A DNA stretch of 64,000 nt from an uncultured Bacteroidales bacterium. Lineage in GTDB: Bacteria; Bacteroidota; Bacteroidia; Bacteroidales; UBA932. Within the stretch, counting starts at the first letter, position 1, and every line of letters starts with the position of its first letter. Location: positions 57,984-121,983 of the forward strand of contig CAKVCK010000008.1 in NCBI GenBank assembly GCA_934725575.1, given 5' to 3'. The translations under genes and the position numbers were made by a program. This document shows positions 53,775-61,079 of this stretch, piece after piece. Under the pieces are notes generated by a model, which made no database searches, had not been told where the DNA came from, and saw only the letters and a program-made list of their open reading frames with translations.

Positions 53775-54941
53775 TTAATCTTCAATAATTCTGTCCTTAT
53801 TGTATGTATGAACCTTTGTCTGGCCGGAAAGGATCATGTAGCCGTTCTCGGCAAGGCTGTTGATCTCGTCCTCTCCCGGGAAGACCTCCACCGGAGCGAT
53901 GAAGCCGATCTTCGCCTTGATGGCGTCCATCAGCATCTTGCTGTGTGCTATGCCTCCTGTGAGAAGGATAGCGTCGATCTTGCCGTCAGCGGTCGCGGAC
54001 ATCGCCGCGATGTACTTGCAGATGTTCAAAACGTATGCCTTGAGGAAGGTTTGAGCCAGTTCATTGCCGTCATTGGCCATATTCTCGACATCCAGCATAC
54101 TGTTTGTGCCGAAGTAAGCGACGGCACCGCCGCGTCCCACAAGCTTCTTCTGGATCTCCTCCTTGGTGTACTTTCCGCTGAAGCACATGTCGATAAGCTC
54201 GAACGGCGGGCAGCAACCGGATCTCTCAGGAGTGATAGGGCCGTCTCCGCCAAGGCCATGGTTGGTGTCGATCACCTTGCCGTTCCTGTGAAGGGAGATG
54301 GTCGCGCCACCGCCCATATGAGCGACGATCACGGTGACATCATTGGTCTTGTGGCCGTGCTCTCGCAAATACCTTCTGACTATCGCCCGTGAGTTAAGGG
54401 CGTGGAACAGGGTCTTTCTGGAGAACTCCGGGATTCCGCCCATCCTGCACTCAGGCAGCATCTCGTCCGCCATAGGAGGGTCGGCGATGTAGGCCACGCA
54501 TTTCCCGAAACGAGGAGTCAGCTTCTTGTCCGCACGGATCCCGTTGATCTCCTTGGCTACATCATCGGCCAGGATCGCGCTCAGATTGCAGGCGTGGTTC
54601 CCGTCACGGCAGCTTTTCAGGACATCACGCATATCCTGGTTCACGTTATAGACTCCTGTTATGACCGGGACGATAAGCCCGCCGCGCGCCATAACGATGT
54701 CCACGTCCTCAAGCGGAATGCCTTTGGAGGCCATAAAATCCTTGATGGCCTGGTGACGCATATCCGCCTGATCCATTACGGAAGGGTATTTGGCGACATC
54801 CTCGGCGGTGTGCTCAAGCTTGGTGTCAAAGACCCTGACACCGTCTGAAAAGTAGCCCAACTTCGTGGTCGTGGACCCCGTGTTGATTATAAGAATGTTT
54901 CCCTTTTGAGGGACCTCTAATGAATTTGTCTTGTTATCCAT
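53775..54941 (-). CDS. buk: Butyrate kinase
   Basis: A 388-residue acetokinase-family enzyme from ATG 54941 (MDNKTNSLEVPQKGNILIINTGSTTTKLGYF). Other motifs are ARGGLIVPVITGVYNVNQDM, HMGGGATISLHRNGKVIDTNHGLGGDGPITPERSG and ILLTGGIAHSKMLMDAI. It makes ATP from (iso)butyryl phosphate. It is longer than the usual ~355 residues, mostly at the N-terminus. It is the first gene of the ilvE-TPR-vor operon. The usual partner phosphate butyryltransferase (Ptb) is not beside it. Confidence 0.93.
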   Translation of the reverse strand: MDNKTNSLEVPQKGNILIINTGSTTTKLGYFSDGVRVFDTKLEHTAEDVAKYPSVMDQADMRHQAIKDFMASKGIPLEDVDIVMARGGLIVPVITGVYNVNQDMRDVLKSCRDGNHACNLSAILADDVAKEINGIRADKKLTPRFGKCVAYIADPPMADEMLPECRMGGIPEFSRKTLFHALNSRAIVRRYLREHGHKTNDVTVIVAHMGGGATISLHRNGKVIDTNHGLGGDGPITPERSGCCPPFELIDMCFSGKYTKEEIQKKLVGRGGAVAYFGTNSMLDVENMANDGNELAQTFLKAYVLNICKYIAAMSATADGKIDAILLTGGIAHSKMLMDAIKAKIGFIAPVEVFPGEDEINSLAENGYMILSGQTKVHTYNKDRIIED

Positions 54942-55189
54942 CGGATGATAAGGCTTTATTACGACCCTAAATATATTACATTTTTTCAACAAGGGCAACT
55001 ATTTTATCAAATTTTATAACGATTTATGCGGTTTTGGCAATTATTTTAACAAAAATCAAACGTTTTAAGGTTTAAGAATATATTCATTTGCATTTTCCGG
55101 CGAAAAGTGGTTGGCGGAAAAAGTCTCCGCCTTGAATATTCATCATAACGGATAATAATTGTAAATTTGCGGTAAAGGAGGAATTGAAT
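54942..55189. other. Divergent control region between buk and the nitroreductase gene
   Basis: An AT-rich 248-base gap. It holds a clear promoter box for the plus-strand gene (55162-55169). For buk only imperfect boxes are visible on the minus strand, e.g. TAAAATTTG with one extra base. No reading frame or stable hairpin. Confidence 0.5.
55162..55181 (+). promoter_or_regulatory. Promoter box and Shine-Dalgarno for the nitroreductase gene
   Basis: TAAATTTG at 55162-55169 matches TAnnTTTG, and AAAGGAGG at 55174-55181 is a perfect Shine-Dalgarno 8 bases before ATG 55190. Such a strong site is unusual here, and it fixes the start at 55190 rather than the TTG at 55184. Confidence 0.65.
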
Positions 55190-55717
55190 ATGAACTCATT
55201 CAAGGAACTTGCGCAGACGCGCAGAAGCCATAGGAGCTACACCGACGAGCCTGTGGGCGATGAATATGTCAGGACGGTTCTCAGGGCGGCCCTTATGTCA
55301 CCGACAGCGAAGGGACTCAGGAAATGGAGGTTCGTGGTCACAGACAACAAGGAGAAGATAGAGGATTTGGCCGAAATCAGGACAGCTGGTTCACAGTTTC
55401 TAGCCGGAGCTCCGGTGGTGATCGCCGTGCTTGGCGAGCCAGGGGAGCAGGAAATGTGGGTTGAGGATTGCAGCATCGCAGCGGTTTCCATGCAATATCA
55501 GGCCGAAGATCTTGGACTGGGTTCCTGTTGGTGCCACATTAGGGGCAGGGAAAGCAAGGATGCCGGGGTGACGGCGGAACAAAAGGTAAGGTCTATTCTG
55601 AATATTCCGGAAAAATATTCCGTTCTGTGCCTGATCGCCGTCGGACATCCTGCCGATGAGCGCAAGCCGCAGAACGAGGAAGCTCTCAAATGGGATCAGG
55701 TCAGCTATGTTCATTGA
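55190..55717 (+). CDS. Nitroreductase family protein
   Basis: A 175-residue FMN enzyme with AQTRRSHRSYTDEPVGDEYV at the N-terminus (FMN phosphate-binding), SPTAKGLRKWRFVVT, WVEDCSIAAVSMQYQAEDLGLGSCWCH and ALKWDQVSYVH at the end. It reduces nitro compounds, quinones or similar substrates with NAD(P)H. Its stop overlaps the trmO start by 11 bases, so the two are translationally coupled. It begins a possible operon with trmO, metF and metH. The physiological substrate is unknown. Confidence 0.92.
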   Translation: MNSFKELAQTRRSHRSYTDEPVGDEYVRTVLRAALMSPTAKGLRKWRFVVTDNKEKIEDLAEIRTAGSQFLAGAPVVIAVLGEPGEQEMWVEDCSIAAVSMQYQAEDLGLGSCWCHIRGRESKDAGVTAEQKVRSILNIPEKYSVLCLIAVGHPADERKPQNEEALKWDQVSYVH

Positions 55718-56471
55718 GCCGGTGGCCCGGTTCCGGTCGTCGTTCAAGACCAAGTTCGGGATTCCGAGGCAGGCCGGATTGGTTCCGGAGCTGAAAGGTC
55801 GGATTGTGTTCGAGCCTCGGTTCCGAAGCGCTGACGCTGTGCGGGGGCTGGAAGGGTTTGAATATATCTGGCTGATCTGGGGATTCTCCGGGAACAAGCC
55901 ACGGCCGGCCGCCAAGACAAGCTCCTCAGTCGCTGAGCGACCATTCCAGGCGACGGTACGGCCGCCGAGGCTTGGCGGGAACGAGAGGATCGGGGTGTTC
56001 GCTAGCCGCTCCCCTTTCCGGCCTAACGGACTTGGGCTCTCGTCGGTCAGGATAGAATCCATTGAATATGACGCCAAGGACTCGGACGGGAAACCGATCG
56101 GGCCGGTGATCAATGTTCTGGGAGCGGATCTGATGGACGGGACACCGATTTATGACATAAAGCCTTACGTCACTTATGCGGACAGCCATCCGGATGCCGT
56201 GTCGGGATTTGTCGATGACAAGGAATGGAGGCCGTTGAAGGTCGTGTTCGCGGATGAGGTCACTGAGCCTGTCGAAGTGGCCATCCCAGGCTGGACAAAG
56301 GCCGATGTAGCCGCCCTGAAGGAGGTATTGGCACAAGACCCGAGGCCCAGGTACCAGAACGATCCGGACAAGGTTTACGGAATGATATTCAATGATATGG
56401 ATGTCAGGTTCAAGGTCGATGGCGATGTCCTTACTGTTGTCGGAATCAAACATCCGAAGGCCGAAGCCTGA
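55707..56471 (+). CDS. trmO: tRNA (adenine(37)-N6)-methyltransferase TrmO (TsaA family)
   Basis: TrmO methylates the N6 of t6A37 in tRNA-Thr. The 254-residue product from ATG 55707 (MFIEPVARFRSSFKTKFGIPRQAGL) has family motifs LEGFEYIWLIWGF, TVRPPRLGGNERIGVFASRSPFRPNGLGLSSV and DGTPIYDIKPYVTYAD, and the C-terminal half GWTKADVAALKEVLAQDPRPRYQNDPDKVYGM typical of the long form. Two segments look repeat-derived: SSSVAERPF just before TVRPPRLGG, and VTEPVEVAIPGW in the interdomain linker. Active-site motifs are intact, so the protein is probably functional. It overlaps the nitroreductase gene and precedes metF by 32 bases. Confidence 0.9.
   Translation: MFIEPVARFRSSFKTKFGIPRQAGLVPELKGRIVFEPRFRSADAVRGLEGFEYIWLIWGFSGNKPRPAAKTSSSVAERPFQATVRPPRLGGNERIGVFASRSPFRPNGLGLSSVRIESIEYDAKDSDGKPIGPVINVLGADLMDGTPIYDIKPYVTYADSHPDAVSGFVDDKEWRPLKVVFADEVTEPVEVAIPGWTKADVAALKEVLAQDPRPRYQNDPDKVYGMIFNDMDVRFKVDGDVLTVVGIKHPKAEA
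55928..55944 (+). repeat. Partial palindromic repeat in trmO
   Basis: AGTCGCTGAGCGACCA, the left half of the family core, giving the self-complementary GTCGCTGAGCGAC. It is in the same frame (VAE) as the full copies. Confidence 0.5.
56259..56283 (+). repeat. Palindromic repeat copy in trmO
   Basis: GGTCACTGAGCCTGTCGAAG followed by TGGCC. Compared with the core, two changes on the arms (GCT to ACT, CGAC to TGGC) keep most of the pairing. It encodes VTEPVEVA in the linker between the two TrmO domains. Confidence 0.75.
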
Positions 56472-56503
56472 TCAACACACGCAAACAAAACGAACGAAAA
56501 CAA

Positions 56504-57406
56504 ATGAAGCAATACCCATCACTTGAGATAGTCCCTCCCCTGAAAGGGATGACCAAAGATGAACTCCTGAATGACATAAGACCGTTCATCGAGTTCAATC
56601 CCAAATACATAAACGTCACCTGCCACAGGGACGAAGTGACCTACGAGGAACAGCCTGACGGAAGCTACCGGAAGCGGCTCATACGCCGGCGCGTCAGCGA
56701 GACAGCCGTCTGCGGAGCCATCCAGTCCGAATTCAAGGTCAATGTGGTTCCCCACCTCATCTGCGGAGGGCTTACCGCCGAGCAGATCGAGTTCCAGCTA
56801 CAAGACTTCAAGTTTATGGGAATATCCAATGTCCTGGCCCTGAGGGGAGACTGTCTCACGGGCGAAAAACGCTTCTCCCCTGTCCCTGGAGGTTACGACC
56901 ACGCCAACGAACTCGTGGGGGCGATACGCCGTTTCGAGAAGGAGAACGGCTGTGAGGGCTTTTTCAGAATCGGAGTCGGAGGCTATCCGGAGAAGCATTT
57001 CGAGGCCGCTAATATGGACGAGGACATCGCAAACCTCAAGCGCAAGGTCGATGCCGGAGCGGACTACATCACAACCCAGATGTTCTTCGACAACCAGGTC
57101 TTCTATAAATTCGTGGACAGATGCAGGGCGGCAGGAATCTCCGTCCCGATCATCCCCGGACTCAAGCCGATCTCAACTCCAAAGCAAGTGAGACTGCTCC
57201 CGGAATCCTTCTCAATCGACATTCCGTTCGAACTCACAAGCGAGATCTCCGCCCACGAGAACGACAGACAGGCGGTCTATCAAATAGGTCAGGAATGGGC
57301 CACCGCTCAATGCAAAGACCTTCTGGCTCACGGAGTTCCCGGTGTTCACTTCTACACGATGGGCAAGTCCGCCAACATCATCGGAATCCTGCGGGAATGT
57401 TTTTAG
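56504..57406 (+). CDS. metF: 5,10-methylenetetrahydrofolate reductase MetF
   Basis: MetF reduces 5,10-methylene-THF to 5-methyl-THF with NADH and FAD, supplying the methyl donor for methionine synthase. The 300-residue barrel starts at ATG 56504. It shows SLEIVPPLKG (usual F-E-x-x-P), CGGLTAEQIEFQLQDFKFMGISNVLALRGD, RIGVGGYPEKHFEA, DAGADYITTQMFFDN and PIIPGLKPI in the right order. It lies 24 bases before metH, so the two act in sequence and are surely co-expressed. Confidence 0.95.
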   Translation: MKQYPSLEIVPPLKGMTKDELLNDIRPFIEFNPKYINVTCHRDEVTYEEQPDGSYRKRLIRRRVSETAVCGAIQSEFKVNVVPHLICGGLTAEQIEFQLQDFKFMGISNVLALRGDCLTGEKRFSPVPGGYDHANELVGAIRRFEKENGCEGFFRIGVGGYPEKHFEAANMDEDIANLKRKVDAGADYITTQMFFDNQVFYKFVDRCRAAGISVPIIPGLKPISTPKQVRLLPESFSIDIPFELTSEISAHENDRQAVYQIGQEWATAQCKDLLAHGVPGVHFYTMGKSANIIGILRECF

Positions 57407-57430
57407 ACAATCAATGAATATACCAACGCG

Positions 57431-60400
57431 ATGCACGACATCAGGACCGAACTTTCCAAGCGAATCCTCATCCTAGACGGAGCGATGGGTACGATGCTTC
57501 AGCGCAAGGGCCTACAAGGCAACAGCGAGTCATTCAATCTCACCAACCCTGAGACTATCGCTGAGATTCACAATGAATATATTGAAGCGGGAGCCGACAT
57601 AATCACCACCAACTCATTCAGCGCCAACAGCATTTCGCAATCTGAATATAACCTGTCAGACAAAGCCGGACTGATGGCCGAGGCCGCCGCGCGGATAGCC
57701 CGCAAAGCCGCCGATGAAGCTCCACGCAAGATTTGGGTGGCCGGAAGCGTAGGCCCTACAAGCAAATCATTGTCCCTTGCCCAGAACATCAACGACCCGA
57801 TTTTCCGTCCATATTCATTTGACGGGATGGCGGAGGCGTTCGAGGTTCAGATCAGAGGACTTGTAAAAGGTGGAGTGGATCTGCTGCTGTTCGAGACTTG
57901 TTTTGACGCCCTCAACACAAAGGCTGCCCTGTATGCGCTCGGACATATTCCCGAAGCATCGGATATTCCCATAATGATTTCTGCGTCAATGAGTGACCGC
58001 AGCGGGAGGACGCTTACGGGGCAGACTATGGAGGCATTCTACCGCTCTGTCCAGCACTGCTCGCCGCTGTCGTTCGGGCTCAACTGCTCGCTGGGGGCGG
58101 AGGAGATGATTCCGCTGATCGCCGAGGTCGCGTCGTTCGCCACCTGCGCCGTCAGCTGCTACCCTAACGCCGGGCTGCCGAACGAGATGGGTGAATATGA
58201 CGAATCCCCTTCCCAGATGGCGGAGTCCGTGCGGAAAATGGCGCTGGCAGGGTCTGTGAATATTGTGGGAGGATGCTGCGGCACGACTCCGGAACACATC
58301 AAGGCTGTGGCCGAGGCGGTTAAAGGAATATCTCCGAGAGCGATTCCTGAGCCGGATGATGTACTCTATGTCAGCGGATTGGAAAGCGTGGCGGTTGACA
58401 GGAAGAATAACTTCACGAATGTCGGAGAGCGGACCAATGTGGCGGGCTCACGCAAGTTCGCGAAACTGATCGCGGCCGGGGACTACGAGACCGGACTTCA
58501 GATCGCCGCCGGGCAGATTGAGAACGGGGCGGGCATCATCGACATCAATATGGATGACGCTATGCTGGACTCTAGGCTTGAGATGGAGAAGTTTCTGCGT
58601 TATGTCTCCAATGATCCGGCTGTGGCCAAGGCCGCTATTATGATAGATTCCTCGCATTGGGAGACGTTGGTGACAGGGCTCAAGAACGCCCAGGGGAAGT
58701 GTATCGTGAATTCCATCTCACTTAAAGAAGGAGAGGAAATATTCATTGAGAAAGCTCGGGAGATCAAGGCGTTGGGTGCGGCCATTATCGTGATAGCGTT
58801 TGACGAGGAGGGACAGGCTACGACTTACGACAGGAAGGTGGAGATCTGCCGGCGGGCATATTCATTGCTGACTTCCAAAGTCGGGGTTCGGCCTTGTGAC
58901 ATCATATTCGATGTGAATGTGTTGCCTGTGGGAACGGGGATTCCGGAGCATTCGAGGTACGGGATTGATTTCATTGAGGCGGTGCGGTGGATCAAGGGGA
59001 ATCTGCCGGGGTGTCGGACTTCGGGGGGAGTTTCCAATCTTTCGTTCTCGTTCAGGGGAAACAATGAGGTGCGGGAGGCGATGCATTCGGTGTTTCTTTA
59101 CCATGCTATTTCGGCGGGGCTTGATATGGGGATTGTGAATCCGGGGATGTTGCGGGTTTATGATGAGATTGAGCCGGGGTTGCTTAAGTGTGTGGAGGAT
59201 GTGATTCTGGATTCGGATGCTGAGGCTACGGATCGGTTGATTGAGAAGGCTTCGAGGATTATGGTGGAAAAGGATGCTGTTGGGGTCGGTTCCGGGTCGG
59301 AAAGGGCAGAGGCGACCTACGCTTCGCGCCCTATCCGGGTAAAGGGTCGCCTCACCCTTTCCGACCCGGAGCCGACAGGTGCAGATTCTGGTAATATATC
59401 TTCCGCAAATGGCAATTCGGCAGTTGGTGACAGCTCGAGCGCTTCGATGGTCGCTGAGCCTGTCGAAGCGACGGTGGAGGAGAGGTTGGTGCGGGCGCTG
59501 GTCAAGGGGGATTCTTCGGGACTGGAGAGGGACATCAATGAGTGTCTTTCAAAGTACGAGAAGGCGGTGGAGATTATTGACGGGCCGCTGATGAGCGGGA
59601 TGGCTCGGGTCGGGGAACTGTTCGGGGCGGGAAAGATGTTTCTGCCTCAGGTGGTGAAGTCGGCCAAGACTATGAAGAATGCGGTGGCTCTGCTGCAACC
59701 TTACATCGAGGAAGGGGGCGGAGAGTCAGAGGTTAAAAAGCCTCGGATCGTGTTCGCTACCGTCAAGGGGGACGTGCACGACATCGGGAAGAACATCACG
59801 GAGATCGTCCTGAGCTGCAATGGGTTCGAGATTGTGGACCTTGGGGTGATGGTGCCTAAGGAGACGATTCTGGAAAAGGCGGCGGAGTGCTCTGCGGACC
59901 TTATCGGGGTCAGCGGACTGATCACTCCTTCGCTCTACCAGATGGAGGAGATCTGCAAAGAGATGACGGCCAGGGGGATGGACACTCCCCTGCTTGTGGG
60001 CGGGGCGGCGGCTTCGGCGCTCCACACGGCGGTCAAGCTGGCTCCGCTTTACGGGCACGTGTTCTATGCGCAGGACGCATCCGCAAGCGCGGTGCTTGCA
60101 AACCAGCTTATCACGGACAGAGAGGGCACGGAGGCTGCCGAGCATCAGAAACAGGAGCATCTACGGGAACTTTACGCACAATCTTCGCGGCAGAAAAAGG
60201 CTGGTCAGCAGGCTGTAGAACCATTCCCGGCATCCAGTTTCATAAAGGGAGAACCATTCTTGAACATCGCAGGACGGAGGCTCGACATTGAGGAAGTGAA
60301 GCCGTTCTTTGACTGGAATATGTTCGCGGCGATCTGGGGAATAAAAAGTGGAACAGGACACGACGAACTGAGGAAACTCCGTGCCGACGCACTTAAAGAG

Positions 60401-61042
60401 ATTGATAGACTAAAGGACGGAAACGCTTGTCGGATTACCATTTCAGCAAGGTTTGACGGGTGTCATAGCGAAGGGGATGACATCGTCTCGAAGGATTTCC
60501 GGCTGCCGATGTTCCGGCAGGAAGGCGGACGGTCGCTGGCCGATTTCGTTCCTCCTAAGGAATATGGGTTCGAGTCGCCGATGGGGATGTTCGCGATCTC
60601 GGTGCACACGGAATCGCATCCGTCAGGCTGTGACTGTCCGGCTTGCAGCACGGAATACGGGCCGATGCTGGCCAGGGCCGTGCGGCTGACTCTTGCCGAG
60701 GCGGCGTCCGAATGGCTGAGCGGGCATATTCATAAAGAATTGCCATCAGAGTTCAGCGGGGCGAAGGTCATCAAGCCTGCGGCGGGATATTCAAGCTGCC
60801 CGGACCACACGCTGAAGCGGGATATTCTTAGGTTGCTGCCTGAATCAGAGAGACTTGGCATCACGCTGCTGGACAGTTGCGCTATGATTCCGGACGCCAG
60901 CATCTGCGGACTCATATTCATTCATCCGGAGGCCACTTATCCTGAAATCCGCCGCGTCAACCAGAAGGCGGTTGATGAATATGCCCGCCGGCGTGGTATG
61001 TCTGACTCCGAGAAGGCGCTCTTCCTGGGGCATCTGCTTTAG
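57431..61042 (+). CDS. metH: Cobalamin-dependent methionine synthase MetH
   Basis: MetH moves the methyl group of 5-methyl-THF to homocysteine through cobalamin. The 1203-residue protein has all four modules: the homocysteine domain (residues ~1-310, with NCSLGAEEM and the zinc cysteines in GGCCGTTPEHIK), the pterin domain (NVGERTNVAGSRKF), the B12 module (cap plus GDVHDIGKNI with the cobalt-binding His ~783) and the C-terminal SAM-activation domain (GLIFIHPEATYPEIRRV). Between the pterin and B12 modules the linker (residues ~618-685) is expanded and encoded by two inserted inverted repeats. In that neighbourhood codon use shifts to G- and T-ending codons. It is complete. Confidence 0.95.
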   Translation: MHDIRTELSKRILILDGAMGTMLQRKGLQGNSESFNLTNPETIAEIHNEYIEAGADIITTNSFSANSISQSEYNLSDKAGLMAEAAARIARKAADEAPRKIWVAGSVGPTSKSLSLAQNINDPIFRPYSFDGMAEAFEVQIRGLVKGGVDLLLFETCFDALNTKAALYALGHIPEASDIPIMISASMSDRSGRTLTGQTMEAFYRSVQHCSPLSFGLNCSLGAEEMIPLIAEVASFATCAVSCYPNAGLPNEMGEYDESPSQMAESVRKMALAGSVNIVGGCCGTTPEHIKAVAEAVKGISPRAIPEPDDVLYVSGLESVAVDRKNNFTNVGERTNVAGSRKFAKLIAAGDYETGLQIAAGQIENGAGIIDINMDDAMLDSRLEMEKFLRYVSNDPAVAKAAIMIDSSHWETLVTGLKNAQGKCIVNSISLKEGEEIFIEKAREIKALGAAIIVIAFDEEGQATTYDRKVEICRRAYSLLTSKVGVRPCDIIFDVNVLPVGTGIPEHSRYGIDFIEAVRWIKGNLPGCRTSGGVSNLSFSFRGNNEVREAMHSVFLYHAISAGLDMGIVNPGMLRVYDEIEPGLLKCVEDVILDSDAEATDRLIEKASRIMVEKDAVGVGSGSERAEATYASRPIRVKGRLTLSDPEPTGADSGNISSANGNSAVGDSSSASMVAEPVEATVEERLVRALVKGDSSGLERDINECLSKYEKAVEIIDGPLMSGMARVGELFGAGKMFLPQVVKSAKTMKNAVALLQPYIEEGGGESEVKKPRIVFATVKGDVHDIGKNITEIVLSCNGFEIVDLGVMVPKETILEKAAECSADLIGVSGLITPSLYQMEEICKEMTARGMDTPLLVGGAAASALHTAVKLAPLYGHVFYAQDASASAVLANQLITDREGTEAAEHQKQEHLRELYAQSSRQKKAGQQAVEPFPASSFIKGEPFLNIAGRRLDIEEVKPFFDWNMFAAIWGIKSGTGHDELRKLRADALKEIDRLKDGNACRITISARFDGCHSEGDDIVSKDFRLPMFRQEGGRSLADFVPPKEYGFESPMGMFAISVHTESHPSGCDCPACSTEYGPMLARAVRLTLAEAASEWLSGHIHKELPSEFSGAKVIKPAAGYSSCPDHTLKRDILRLLPESERLGITLLDSCAMIPDASICGLIFIHPEATYPEIRRVNQKAVDEYARRRGMSDSEKALFLGHLL
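59285..59376. repeat. 92-base inverted repeat inside metH
   Basis: The left arm 59285-59306 (GTCGGTTCCGGGTCGGAAAGGG less two bases when quoted short) and the right arm 59355-59376 pair over 22 bases with one mismatch. The complementarity continues inward with GAGGCGACC / GGTCGCCTC, giving about 31 paired bases and a loop of about 26. It lies in the pterin-B12 linker and stays in frame, encoding the stretch from GSGSERAEATYASR to LTLSDPEPTGAD. Confidence 0.75.
59440..59472 (+). repeat. Palindromic repeat copy inside metH
   Basis: CGCTTCGA (59440-59447), then GGTCGCTGAGCCTGTCGAAG and CGAC. It carries an extra left arm, so CGCTTCGA pairs with TCGAAGCG. It encodes SMVAEPVEAT in the MetH linker, 64 bases after the longer inverted repeat. 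Confidence 0.85.
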
Positions 61043-61046
61043 AATT

Positions 61047-61072
61047 CCGGTCGCTGAGCCTGTCGAAGCGAC
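61047..61072 (+). repeat. Palindromic repeat copy after metH
   Basis: CCGGTCGCTGAGCCTGTCGA followed by AGCGAC. The core is identical to the copy in the MetH linker and begins 5 bases after the metH stop. It may help 3'-end stability or termination, as for the copy at 20423. Confidence 0.85.
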
Positions 61073-61079
61073 ATTTTGA

